64,000 nucleotides of DNA from Amycolatopsis cihanbeyliensis (GTDB lineage Bacteria > Actinomycetota > Actinomycetes > Mycobacteriales > Pseudonocardiaceae). The position numbers were made by a program, and so were the translations under genes. The stretch lies in NCBI RefSeq assembly GCF_006715045.1, contig NZ_VFML01000001.1:5428001-5492000 (forward strand), in the 5' to 3' direction. The notes beneath the pieces were generated by a model, which was not told where the DNA came from, made no database searches, and worked only from the letters and a program-made list of their open reading frames with translations. Shown piece after piece: positions 15,673 to 24,035 of the stretch. The stretch's first letter is position 1, and the number at the start of each line of letters is the position of its first letter.

Positions 15673-17505
15673 TCACCCGGGGACGACATCGAGCGGGTCG
15701 AACCGGATCGCGACCGCGAAGCCGTCCGGCCAGCGGATCTCGACCCCGTCGATGGTGGCCGAGGCCACCGGATCGCCGGCCTCGGCACCCAGCACCGCCA
15801 GCGCGGCCAGCACCCCTGTGCCGAGAACGTCCGCGCTCAGACACGGGAGCACGGCCCACGGGACATAGGCGGTACCGTGCGGAGCGCGCACCTCGTCCTG
15901 CCGGCTCCAGCCGGCCAGGGGGCGGAGCACCGACTCTCCGGGGCCGGTCGCCCAGCCCGTCTGCTCGGCGCGCGCACCTGGCGGAGCGCCGACCACACGA
16001 TGCACCCGCACTTCGTCGCGCCCGCGAGCCACGGTGACACTCTCGACACGCAGGCCCGGTACCGCCGCCGGACCACGCCCGAAGATCGGGCGATGCCAGG
16101 ACGCGCCCCATCCCCAGCCATCACCCTGGCCCGCGCCGAGCGGATGGATCCGCCGGCGGACACTGCGCACTCCTCCGACGACGACCGCGAAGTGGTTGTC
16201 CGCCACGTTGCCCCGCGTGGTAGGGCCGGTGCGGGTGGAGTAGGCGAAGCGGCCGTAGTGCGGGTCGTCACCATCGGCCGCCTCGGCTTCGCGCGGCCGG
16301 ACGTGGTCGCTGCCGTGGTTGTGCAGCCGGACCACCCCGTCGGAGGCGGTGGACTGCAGCAACAGTCCCGGCGTGGGCAGAGCGAGCGCCGTGTCGGCGA
16401 CCTCGCTGGGCGCGGGTTCCTCCCTCGCCGTCCACAGTGGGTGCTGGGGTGGTGCGAGCAGGCACACGAACGCCTTCGACGCCCAGTACGGCGATCCAGG
16501 CCCGGAGTAGAACTGCACGGTCGGCCGGTGCGGACCATGCCAGCCCAGGCTCAGCAGTCCGTCCTCGCCGACGGCACCGCGGTCGACGAAGTACCGTAGC
16601 GCGCCGCTGAGCAGGCGCCGGGAGACCCCTGGTCGCAGCGGGGTTTCCGCGGTGATCGCGCCCAGCCCGACGGCAGCCCCCGCGCCGAACCGGTAGGTCA
16701 ACGATCGTCCGAAATGGATGGGACTGCCGTCGCCCCCGAACCACAGGGCGAAGGCTCCCAGATGCTCGCGCAGCCGCGCGCCCAGTGCCGTGGGCACTCC
16801 GGCGAGGTGAGCGTCCAGCACCGGGTACAGGTGCAGCGCCCAGCCGTTGTAATAGTCGAAGGCCCGCCCGTCGCCGTCGGCATACCAGCCGTGCCCGCGG
16901 TACCAGCCTTCGAGCAGTTCCAGCGCCCGGTCACGGGCCCGCGCGGTCTCGGCGTCGCCGCGGCCCACCGATTCCAGGAACCCGGCCACGGTGTAGGGGA
17001 ACAGGTGCCAGTTGTTCGGCGAGGGTACGTGCCGCAGCGCGCCCCGGAGCCACCCTTCGATCCGGTCCCGCACGCGCCCGTCGAGGGTGTCCCAAAGCCA
17101 GGGACGCGTCAGCCGGAGCCCGAGCGCCACGGAGGCGGACTCCACCATCGGCTGCCCGGCCACGTCGTAGTCGAGGATCACCGGCCACGACTCGGCGCCG
17201 TCTCGTCCCGGCGTGCGGGTACCCGCGTCGAGGCCCCGCGCGTAGCGGTCCAGCCAGCCGTGCGGGTCCGCACCGGCTTCCCCGGCGACGCGGAATCCGG
17301 CGGCGAGGAACGTCCGGGCGAAGCCTTCGAGACCGTCCGAGCGGGCGCCGTTCGCCGAGGCGGGCCCAGGCAGGTCGAGCAGTGCCCCGCCGGGGGTGGA
17401 CCACCGCCACGCGGCCTCCAGCAGCCCGTCCGCGGCGGCGACCCAGTGGTTCCTGGTGTAGCCGGTGTACGGACTCAGCGCCCGGTCCTCAGGCGGCAGC
17501 TTCAC
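15673..17505 (-). CDS. DUF2264 domain-containing protein
   Basis: A 610-residue soluble protein matching DUF2264 from the N-terminus (LSPYTGYTRNHWVAAAD) through WLDRYARGLDAGTR, ESASVALGLRLTRPW, NNWHLFPYTVAGFLES, YNGWALHLYPVLDA and FGRSLTYRFGAGAAVGL. The pattern suggests an alpha-helical barrel followed by a beta-rich C-terminal part, reminiscent of polysaccharide lyase or hydrolase folds. No signal peptide is present, so it would act on an imported oligosaccharide. The GTG start overlaps the dehydrogenase stop (GTGA). The biochemical activity is not established for the family. Confidence 0.85.
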   Translation of the reverse strand: MKLPPEDRALSPYTGYTRNHWVAAADGLLEAAWRWSTPGGALLDLPGPASANGARSDGLEGFARTFLAAGFRVAGEAGADPHGWLDRYARGLDAGTRTPGRDGAESWPVILDYDVAGQPMVESASVALGLRLTRPWLWDTLDGRVRDRIEGWLRGALRHVPSPNNWHLFPYTVAGFLESVGRGDAETARARDRALELLEGWYRGHGWYADGDGRAFDYYNGWALHLYPVLDAHLAGVPTALGARLREHLGAFALWFGGDGSPIHFGRSLTYRFGAGAAVGLGAITAETPLRPGVSRRLLSGALRYFVDRGAVGEDGLLSLGWHGPHRPTVQFYSGPGSPYWASKAFVCLLAPPQHPLWTAREEPAPSEVADTALALPTPGLLLQSTASDGVVRLHNHGSDHVRPREAEAADGDDPHYGRFAYSTRTGPTTRGNVADNHFAVVVGGVRSVRRRIHPLGAGQGDGWGWGASWHRPIFGRGPAAVPGLRVESVTVARGRDEVRVHRVVGAPPGARAEQTGWATGPGESVLRPLAGWSRQDEVRAPHGTAYVPWAVLPCLSADVLGTGVLAALAVLGAEAGDPVASATIDGVEIRWPDGFAVAIRFDPLDVVPG

Positions 17506-18506
17506 GCGATCACGCCCATCTGCTCACGCCGGACCGGATGAGCGAACCCCTCGCCGGACGCCCACCTGGTGACCTCGGCGATGGCCAGCTCCGCCAGCCG
17601 GCCCCATTCGTTGCCCTGCGAACCCGCCAGGTGCGGGGTGATCAGGACGTTGTCGTCGTCCCACAGCGGGTGGTCGGGTGGCAGGACCTCCGGTTCGGTG
17701 ACATCGAGGATCGCGCGGATCCGCCCAGCCGCGGTCGCCTCGGCGAGAGCCTCCTGATCGAGCACGGCGCCGCGCGCGGTGTTGATCAGCACGGCGTCCG
17801 GACGCATCGACCCGATCAGCTCGCGCCCGACCAGCCCGCGCGTTTCCGGGAGCAGCGGTGCGTGGACACTGACGACGTCGCTGCGCGCGAACAGGTCGGT
17901 CAGGCTGACCACCTCGGCCCCGAGCCGGGCCATCCCCGCAGCGCTCACGTAGGGATCGTGCACCAGGACCCGCAGGTCGTACGGGCGTAACAGCTCGATC
18001 ACCCGGCGGCCGATCATCGAAGCGGACAGGATGCCGACCGTCCGCCGGAAGTTGCCGACATGCCGGGGCACGGCCAGCCAGTCGTCGCGGACGCGACCAG
18101 CCCGGTACCCGCGGGCACGTTCGAGTACCCGCTTGCCCGACATCAGGATCATCGCCACCGTGTACTCGGCCACCGGTGCCGCGTTGGCGGCGGCCGCCGA
18201 ACTCACCTCGATCCCCCGATCCCAGCACGCCCCGGTGACGTGCGCGCGGACCGACCCGGCTGTATGGGCCACAGCACGCAGCCGGGGTGCACCGGCGAGC
18301 ACCGCGGCGTCCAGGGGCGGGCAGCCCCAGCCGGTGACCAGCAGCTCGACGTCGCGCAACGTCTCGCGGGTTTCGGGGACGGTGAAGTCGTCGAGCACGC
18401 CGTCGGCGAGGTCGCACACCTGGCGCAGCGCCCGCAACGCGGTCTCGTCGAGGACGGCCGACGCCGCGTCCGTGGCCATCGCGAGCGCGGCGCGTGGGCG
18501 GCTCAC
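17502..18506 (-). CDS. D-isomer-specific 2-hydroxyacid dehydrogenase (NAD-binding)
   Basis: A 334-residue member of the D-2-hydroxyacid dehydrogenase family. It has substrate-domain LLVTGWGCPPLDAAVLAGAP, cofactor-domain VGILSASMIGRRVIELL, SDVVSVHAPLLPETRGLVG, INTARGAVLDQEAL (Arg), LDVTEPEVLPPDHPLW (Glu) and ITPHLAGSQGNE (catalytic His). The glycine motif reads SASMIG where the usual GxGxxG has glycines at the first two positions, so cofactor binding may be altered. The GTG start overlaps the permease stop. It may oxidise or reduce a sugar-acid intermediate within the DUF2264 pathway. Confidence 0.83.
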   Translation of the reverse strand: MSRPRAALAMATDAASAVLDETALRALRQVCDLADGVLDDFTVPETRETLRDVELLVTGWGCPPLDAAVLAGAPRLRAVAHTAGSVRAHVTGACWDRGIEVSSAAAANAAPVAEYTVAMILMSGKRVLERARGYRAGRVRDDWLAVPRHVGNFRRTVGILSASMIGRRVIELLRPYDLRVLVHDPYVSAAGMARLGAEVVSLTDLFARSDVVSVHAPLLPETRGLVGRELIGSMRPDAVLINTARGAVLDQEALAEATAAGRIRAILDVTEPEVLPPDHPLWDDDNVLITPHLAGSQGNEWGRLAELAIAEVTRWASGEGFAHPVRREQMGVIA

Positions 18507-19342
18507 TTGACCGCTCCGGCCGTGAGCCCGGACCGCCAGAACCGTTGCAGCAGCACGAACGCCACCAGCAGCGGGATGATCGCCAGCAACGAGCCCATGA
18601 CGACCACCGGGTAGTACTCGGGCGAGACGGTTGCCGAGCTGTTCCACGTGTAGAGGCCGAGACTGACCGGGTAGAGCTGCTGGCTGGAGAGCATCACCAT
18701 GGGCAGGAAGAAGTTGTTCCAGATGGCCGTGAGCTGGAACAGGAACACCGTCACCGCTCCGGGGACCAGCATCCGCAGTGCGACGCGGAAGTAGGTCGCC
18801 AGTTCGCTCGCGCCGTCGATCCGCGCGGCCTCGATGATCTCGCCGGGCACGTAGCCCTGGCTGAACACCCGGCCGAGGTAGACGCCGAAGGGGTTGAACA
18901 GCACCGGTACGAACACCGCCCACACGGTGTCGACCAGCTCGGTACCGGAGGCCATCAGGTAGAGCGGGAGCGCGAGCACGGTCTGCGGCACCATCACGGC
19001 GGCGAGCACGAGCCCGAAGAGCTTTTCCTTGTGCCGGAAGTGGTACTTGTCGAAGGCGTAGCCGCAGGCGATGCTGACCAGTGCACCGATCGCGGCCCCG
19101 ACCACCCCGTAGAGCAGGCTGTTGGCATACCACCGGCCGTAGATGCCGTTGTCCATCGCGAGTAGATCGCGCAGGTTCTCCAGCGGGGAGAACCCGCGCC
19201 AGGAAAGCAGATCGCTGCTGAAGAGCGCGTCGCCGTTCTTCGCCGCGGCGAGCACCAGCCACAGCACCGGTAGCAGCGTGTACAGCACCGAGATTCCGAC
19301 GACGGTGTTGACGGCCGTACGGCTGAGGAGTCTGGTGCTCAC
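18503..19342 (-). CDS. ABC sugar transporter permease (MalG-like)
   Basis: A 279-residue membrane protein with six predicted helices (first VVGISVLYTLLPVLWLVLAA) and the EAA loop IIEAARIDGASELATYFR. A GTG start overlaps the previous permease stop (GTGA), and its own stop overlaps the dehydrogenase start. It forms the import pore together with the preceding permease for the ligand of the operon's lipoprotein. Confidence 0.87.
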   Translation of the reverse strand: MSTRLLSRTAVNTVVGISVLYTLLPVLWLVLAAAKNGDALFSSDLLSWRGFSPLENLRDLLAMDNGIYGRWYANSLLYGVVGAAIGALVSIACGYAFDKYHFRHKEKLFGLVLAAVMVPQTVLALPLYLMASGTELVDTVWAVFVPVLFNPFGVYLGRVFSQGYVPGEIIEAARIDGASELATYFRVALRMLVPGAVTVFLFQLTAIWNNFFLPMVMLSSQQLYPVSLGLYTWNSSATVSPEYYPVVVMGSLLAIIPLLVAFVLLQRFWRSGLTAGAVK

Positions 19343-20292
19343 CGACTCGCCTCCCTGGTACGGTTGGTCCAGCGCGTCACGCCGTAGGACAGCGCGATTG
19401 TGCAGGCGAGCAGGATCACCGACGCGGACGCCGCGAGGCCGTAGTTGTTGCGGGTGAACGCGGCGTCGTAGATGTACATGCTCGGCGAGAACCGTGCGGT
19501 GACCATCGGCGTTGACTGCGACAGCAGCATCGGCTCGGTGAACAGCTGCAGCGACCAGATCAGCGTGAACAGCACGACCATCACCACCGACGCGCGGATC
19601 AGCGGGGCCTTGATCCGCAGCGCCGTACGGATGGGTCCGGCGCCGTCCACCACCGCTGCCTCGAGTATCTCCCGCGGCACCGCCTGCAACGCGGCGTAGA
19701 AGATGACCACGTTGTAGCCGAGGTTGCTCCACAGGGCGATATTCACGATCGCCGGGAGAACCGCGTGAATTCCCAGGAAGTCCACCGTGATCCCGGCCTT
19801 GCCCAGCAGCTCGACCACCGGGCTGAGTCCGGGAGTGTAGAGGTAGAGCCAGATGATCGCTGCGATGATCCCGGGCACGGCGTGGGGCAGGAACAGCCCC
19901 AGCCGCGCCACCGACCGCAGCCGCGCGGCCGCGGAATCCAGCAGCAGGGCGAGGCCGAGGGACGCGACGACCAGCAGCGGCAGGTAGATCAGGCTGTAGA
20001 GCGCGATGACGCCGAGTCCGCTGAGGAAGGTCGGGTCCGACAGCACGGCGAGGTAGCTGCGCAGACCCACGAAGACGGTCCGTTCCGGGCCGAACCCGAG
20101 TCCTGGTTGGTCGGCGCCGAAGAAGCTCAGCCACACCGCGGTGCCGACCGGGACGAGGAACACCGTCACCAGCAGGACGAAGAACGGGGCCATCAGGACG
20201 GCGCAGGCGACGAGCTCCTTGTGCCGGCCGCGTCGCCGGGGTACCGGCGCGGGCGCCGGCCGGAGCGCCGGGCGGGAGCGCGTGATCGTCAT
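19339..20292 (-). CDS. ABC sugar transporter permease (MalF-like)
   Basis: A 317-residue inner-membrane permease with a proline/arginine-rich cytoplasmic N-terminus, helix VACAVLMAPFFVLLVTVFLV, and the EAA loop LEAAVVDGAGPIRTALR. It starts 13 bases after the lipoprotein stop, and its end is coupled to the second permease. The operon lacks an ATPase gene, as in many actinomycete sugar importers. Confidence 0.87.
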   Translation of the reverse strand: MTITRSRPALRPAPAPVPRRRGRHKELVACAVLMAPFFVLLVTVFLVPVGTAVWLSFFGADQPGLGFGPERTVFVGLRSYLAVLSDPTFLSGLGVIALYSLIYLPLLVVASLGLALLLDSAAARLRSVARLGLFLPHAVPGIIAAIIWLYLYTPGLSPVVELLGKAGITVDFLGIHAVLPAIVNIALWSNLGYNVVIFYAALQAVPREILEAAVVDGAGPIRTALRIKAPLIRASVVMVVLFTLIWSLQLFTEPMLLSQSTPMVTARFSPSMYIYDAAFTRNNYGLAASASVILLACTIALSYGVTRWTNRTREASR

Positions 20293-20305
20293 CCGTGACC
20301 TCCTT

Positions 20306-21607
20306 TCAGCCGCCGTGCGTGGTCGTGGCCAGGCCGAGGGCCGCCAGATCCGCCATGGTGGCGCGCTGCGCATCGCGGACCGCGCCGAGTAAGGTGCCCT
20401 GCCCGGCACCGGCCCTGGCAAAGCCGTCCTGCAGCACACGCTGGGTGGCACTCATCCGCGGGCCCCACATCCAACCGTCGCGGATCTTTGCCGCTTCCTC
20501 CTCGAAGACACGGTAGATGTCCTGGCCGCCGTAGTAGGACCGGTCGAACGCCCTGCGCCCGACGTCGACGAGCGCGGGCGCGGCCGGGTACTGGCTGCTG
20601 GTGCCGCTAGAGAGCCTGGCACGCAGGGCATCGGGATGGGTGACCTGCCATTCGATGAACTCCATCGCCGCTTCGGGATGAGCACTGTCCCTGGTGACAG
20701 CGAAGGTCGAGCCCCCGTGCGTGCCGACCGCGGGATGCGCGAGGTCCCACCGCGGCAGCGGCGCGACGGCCCACTTGCCTCGCTGGCCAGGGCGGGACGT
20801 CATCTGCGCGCCCGCGTCCCAGGCACCGCTGAGCCGGGCGAGCACACGGCCCTGACCGATCTGCGCGTCGTGCTCCCTGCTGAGCGACGCGTTGGCGAAG
20901 ACCAAACCGTCGTCGATCAGCTGCTGCCAGTACCCGGCGACACGGCGTGTCGGACCGTCGGTGAGCGAGAGGTTCCAGGCGCCGCCGGACGTGTCGAACC
21001 AGCCCGCCCCGGCCTGCCAAGCGAACGCGGCGAACTGCAACGCACCATCGGTCGGGAACAACGCGATCCGGCGCCGGGCGTCCCGGACCCTGCGGGCGGC
21101 CGCGGCGAACTCGTCCCATGTCCGCGGAACGGCCAGGCCGAGCTCGGCGAACAGGTCGGTCCGGTAGTGCAGCACCATCGGCTCGACGTCGAGCGGCACC
21201 GTGAACACCCGCCCGGCGAACGTCGTCAGGCCCAGCGCCCGCGGCAGCAGCTTCGCCCGCAGCCGGTCACTGACCAGGTCGGTGATATCGCGGGCGACGC
21301 CGTCGATCGCGAAACCGGGCACCTGCGGGTACTCGATGGTGGCAACGTCGGGCGCGTTGCCCGCACGGGCCGCGGTGCTCAGTTTCGCGTAGCCGCCCTG
21401 GTCCCCGGACGGGATCTGTTGAAAATCGACGTGGATACGTTTCTGCGCGCGGTTGAACGCGTTGACGACCTGCTGGCTGCCGCGCAATGCCGACCAGAAC
21501 GTGATCCGGACGGGTCCGGCCGATGCACTGGTACCTGCCGCCGAGCACCCGGCCGCCAGCGGCAGGGCCAGGCTCGCGGTGAGCACCGACCGGCGGGTTG
21601 CGGGCAT
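20306..21607 (-). CDS. ABC sugar transporter substrate-binding lipoprotein (Tat-like signal)
   Basis: A 433-residue family-1 solute-binding protein. The signal sequence begins MPATRRSVLTASLALPL and ends in the lipobox LAAGC. The twin arginines suggest Tat export followed by lipidation. Ligand-binding domain segments include FQQIPSGDQGGYAKLSTAA, PRTWDEFAAAARRV and GGSTFAVTRDSAHPE. ATG 21607 is preceded by AGGAG. An upstream in-frame methionine would bury the signal peptide. The ligand is unknown, but the DUF2264 and dehydrogenase genes in the operon suggest an oligosaccharide with acidic or unusual sugars. Confidence 0.87.
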   Translation of the reverse strand: MPATRRSVLTASLALPLAAGCSAAGTSASAGPVRITFWSALRGSQQVVNAFNRAQKRIHVDFQQIPSGDQGGYAKLSTAARAGNAPDVATIEYPQVPGFAIDGVARDITDLVSDRLRAKLLPRALGLTTFAGRVFTVPLDVEPMVLHYRTDLFAELGLAVPRTWDEFAAAARRVRDARRRIALFPTDGALQFAAFAWQAGAGWFDTSGGAWNLSLTDGPTRRVAGYWQQLIDDGLVFANASLSREHDAQIGQGRVLARLSGAWDAGAQMTSRPGQRGKWAVAPLPRWDLAHPAVGTHGGSTFAVTRDSAHPEAAMEFIEWQVTHPDALRARLSSGTSSQYPAAPALVDVGRRAFDRSYYGGQDIYRVFEEEAAKIRDGWMWGPRMSATQRVLQDGFARAGAGQGTLLGAVRDAQRATMADLAALGLATTTHGG

Positions 21608-21689
21608 CGTCGTCTCCTGCGGTTCACAAGCGGATATCCTCAGTCTGATCAACTGAACGAATTACGGTCAACAGAATCGGCCAACTCGG

Positions 21690-22775
21690 TCAAACGTTCA
21701 TTCTGGCGGAGGTGCGCACCGTCAGCTCGGGGAGCACCGCCACCCGGCGCGCGGGCCCTGCCGCCGGGCCGCGGCCGAGGCGTTCGAGCAGGAGCTCGGC
21801 CGCGAGTCGCCCCACCTCCGCCTTGGCCGGCGCGACGGCGGTCAGCGGCGGGCTGCCGAGCGAGGCCACGACGTCGTCGTAGGCGACGACCGAGTAGTCC
21901 CGGGGCGCGGCGAGCCCGGCTTCGGCCAGCCGCTGAACGAGGATCAGGGCGTCGATGTCGCCGTGCATGATCACGCCGGTGGCACCGCGCTCGCGCATCG
22001 TCTCGGCCAGCGACGGCTCGTGCGGGGCGACGTCCGGATCGGCGCCGGCGTCCGGCGCGCTGAGCACCACGGCCCAGTCCTGCACCTGCGGCCGCGCCTG
22101 GCACGCCGTGGCGAACGCGGCGCGCAGGGCTCGGGCGGTCGGGCTGTCGTCCCGCGCGGCCAGCACCAGCCGCCGGTGCCCGAGCGACACCAGATGCTCC
22201 ACCGCCAGACGCATGCCGTACCAGTGATCCGTGTACACCGAGTCCCGCGAGTGCAGGGCGCTGCCCGCGCGGGGCTCGCGTTCCATCAGCACCAGCGGCA
22301 CGTCGACATCGGCCAGCCAGCGATCGTCGGCCTCCTCGTCCGCCGCGGTGCGCCAGCGCGGCGCGATCAACAGCCCGCGCACGTCCTCGCCGGAGAGCAC
22401 GCGCTGCACGATGGGCCGCTCGGCACCCGCGACCTGCGGCGCCGGGTGGAGCACAACCCGCACGGATGCCTCCTCCAGCGCGGCACGCGCCCCGTGCACG
22501 ACCTCGTTGAGGTAGGCGTGGCGCTCGGGGACGACCAGTGCGACCACGCCCCTGCTCGGCTCGTCCGGTACCGGCGCCTGCCGCGCCGGCACGAGCGAGC
22601 GCGCCACACCGTGGCCCCTGCGGAGCCTGCCCGCTCGCGCGAGGTCCTCGACGTCGCGGCGGGCGGTGACAACCGAGACTCCCAGCTCGGCGGCGAGCTC
22701 GGTGACCCGTACCTCGCCCCGCGTTTCCACCATGGCCAGGATTCGTTGCCGCCGGTCCGCGCCCGACTCCCGCAT
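21690..22775 (-). CDS. Hybrid regulator: DeoR-type helix-turn-helix with LacI-type effector domain
   Basis: A 361-residue protein. The N-terminus is DeoR-like (RRQRILAMVETRGEVRVTEL, then AAELGVSVVTARRDVEDL) instead of the LacI helix-turn-helix. From about residue 75 a LacI/GalR-type periplasmic-binding-like domain follows (VVALVVPERHAYLNEVVHG, VYTDHWYGMRLAVEHL, VIMHGDIDALILVQRL, YSVVAYDDVVASLGSPPLTAV). ATG 22775 follows a GAGG motif. The gene lies immediately upstream of the importer operon on the same strand, with an 82-base gap, and is its likely ligand-responsive regulator. This architecture is known in actinobacteria but is much rarer than plain LacI. Confidence 0.87.
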   Translation of the reverse strand: MRESGADRRQRILAMVETRGEVRVTELAAELGVSVVTARRDVEDLARAGRLRRGHGVARSLVPARQAPVPDEPSRGVVALVVPERHAYLNEVVHGARAALEEASVRVVLHPAPQVAGAERPIVQRVLSGEDVRGLLIAPRWRTAADEEADDRWLADVDVPLVLMEREPRAGSALHSRDSVYTDHWYGMRLAVEHLVSLGHRRLVLAARDDSPTARALRAAFATACQARPQVQDWAVVLSAPDAGADPDVAPHEPSLAETMRERGATGVIMHGDIDALILVQRLAEAGLAAPRDYSVVAYDDVVASLGSPPLTAVAPAKAEVGRLAAELLLERLGRGPAAGPARRVAVLPELTVRTSARMNV

Positions 22776-22797
22776 GACATCCACCTCGGCTGCTCGT

Positions 22798-22826
22798 TTG
22801 ATCGCTTCAGCGTAAAACTCGATCAA
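22798..22826. promoter_or_regulatory. Inverted repeat upstream of the hybrid regulator
   Basis: TTGATCG at 22798-22804 and its exact complement CGATCAA at 22820-22826, separated by 15 bases, lie just upstream of the regulator's start. A TGATCA-containing sequence also occurs before the lipoprotein gene at about 21645. This is a candidate operator for the regulator. Confidence 0.5.
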
Positions 22827-23194
22827 TCATCGTGTCGATGCCGGACCTCGCCCGCGTCCTCAGCGGCGGGCTGAGCAGGGTGTTCAGGCTGAGCGCCCGG
22901 CGAACTCCTGCGTGCCGATGACGGTGAGCAGGTCCAGCTTGTCGGTGCTGTCCGTGCCGATCGCCGGGGTGAACCAGAGCAGCCGCTGGCGGCCGTCTTC
23001 GACGAACAGGTTGAGGCAGTTGACCTCGAGCAACCAAGGCGACCGTCCATATCGGGCACTTGCCGCGACGCCGGCGAGGGTGTTCGCGCGGTCCCCGACC
23101 GCATCCGCGTGGAGTTCCGCCGTCGCGTCGGCGTCGACGGCGGCTGGGGAGTGGCCGGCAACGTACCGACCGTCGCCATGCTCAACACCGACGC

Positions 23195-23243
23195 CTGACC
23201 GCGGACCGCGCGACCGCCCGGCGACCACACGACGCGGGCCGTC
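23195..23243. repeat. Copy 2 of the dispersed ~50-bp hairpin repeat
   Basis: Bases 23195-23243 match 5551-5601 with two substitutions and one 2-base gap, in the same orientation. The central 22 bases around GGCGACCACACGACGCGGG are identical. The stem mismatch at the fourth position is C-C here and G-G in copy 1. Confidence 0.7.
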
Positions 23244-23269
23244 GCGCCATACGTCAGGCCGCGGCCCGC
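23234..23269 (-). terminator. Possible hairpin terminator downstream of the small hypothetical gene
   Basis: GCGGGCCG at 23234-23241 pairs with CGGCCCGC at 23262-23269 (8 bp, 20-base loop). It lies 24 bases past the stop codon of the minus-strand hypothetical gene. It overlaps the dispersed repeat. Confidence 0.4.
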
Positions 23270-23292
23270 AAGTCCGGCCGCCCGACCGTGTG

Positions 23293-23685
23293 CTACTGAC
23301 CGTGGAACTTGTCCCGGGCGGCGCTTTCCGCCGGGTCCAGTTCTTCCAGGACAACCTGGACAGCACCCATCGCCGAACCCGTCTTCGAGGCGAATCGTGC
23401 TTGGGAGATCGGCCGGGTCACCGGGTTGCGCCGGTAGGCTTTTGCCGCCCTCTCCGCGGCACGGAGGGCCTTGATTGCCAACGCGAGACGCAACTGGATC
23501 CGGTCCGCATCGGCGCCGAGCAAATCCATAGCGCGGGTGACCTTGCCGGTAGCCCCTTCCAATTCGTCGGCGCGATGGATGCAGGAGGGCTCTGTGAACG
23601 TCATCAGCAAGTCACGGACTTCACGGAGCTCCGCTGCGGCTTCTGGGTGCATGCGACCAGTGTTCCTCAATTCGTACTCGATCAT
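23293..23685 (-). CDS. Hypothetical helical protein, 130 residues
   Basis: A small, soluble, charged protein with no recognised family. Residues 15-85 are rich in Ala, Leu, Arg and Glu (EAAAELREVRDLLMTF, LRLALAIKALRAAERAAKAY), suggesting long helices, perhaps a coiled coil. A second methionine at residue 12 is an alternative start. The Shine-Dalgarno match before ATG 23685 is weak (AGGG). There is no signal peptide or membrane segment. Its lone position in a decayed neighbourhood gives no functional clue. Confidence 0.5.
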   Translation of the reverse strand: MIEYELRNTGRMHPEAAAELREVRDLLMTFTEPSCIHRADELEGATGKVTRAMDLLGADADRIQLRLALAIKALRAAERAAKAYRRNPVTRPISQARFASKTGSAMGAVQVVLEELDPAESAARDKFHGQ

Positions 23686-24035
23686 CAAGTGACCGACCCT
23701 TGTCAAGGAACTGAACAGGCCCTGGTGTCCCGGGGAACGGACTTGGTTGTCGGGGGAGATCGGTCGGCGCCACGCACGGAGGTGGAGGGCTTGGCGCAAA
23801 CTCGCGGCGAGCCGCGGAGAAATGGTGCGAACGCGAGCTGGACCGCTCGCCCGAGTTTCGGGACGGCCTGGATTGAGTGCTCGACTCAGCCGATCTTCCG
23901 CGCGTTGGATACAGGTACAGTGGTCGTCACTGAGATAGCCGGGACCGGCGATTCTCGAATCGTGGCGCGCGCGGCGCTGATCCGAAGCTACATTATGGAC
24001 AGTATGGCCGGCTGGGAGTCGCGCCAACCATGGCC
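23686..24035. other. Gene-free region
   Basis: About 350 bases between the hypothetical gene and the CMD-family gene. No supported coding sequence, repeat or strong hairpin was recognised. It presumably holds the promoter of the hypothetical gene. Confidence 0.5.

Larger units (their letters stand above)
22827..23292. other. Gene-free region with degenerate sequence
   Basis: No intact gene is supported here. A minus-strand frame near 23050-22890 (SPWLLEVNCLNLFVEDG) looks protein-like but has no plausible start or family match, and resembles the decayed region near 5.3 kb. The second copy of the dispersed repeat and a hairpin lie at the right side. Confidence 0.5.

Noticed and set aside
22884..23190. 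A protein-coding gene on the minus strand with LLEVNCLNLFVEDG
   Set aside because: No start with a ribosome site, no family match and a degenerate counterpart near 5.3 kb. It is more likely decayed sequence.
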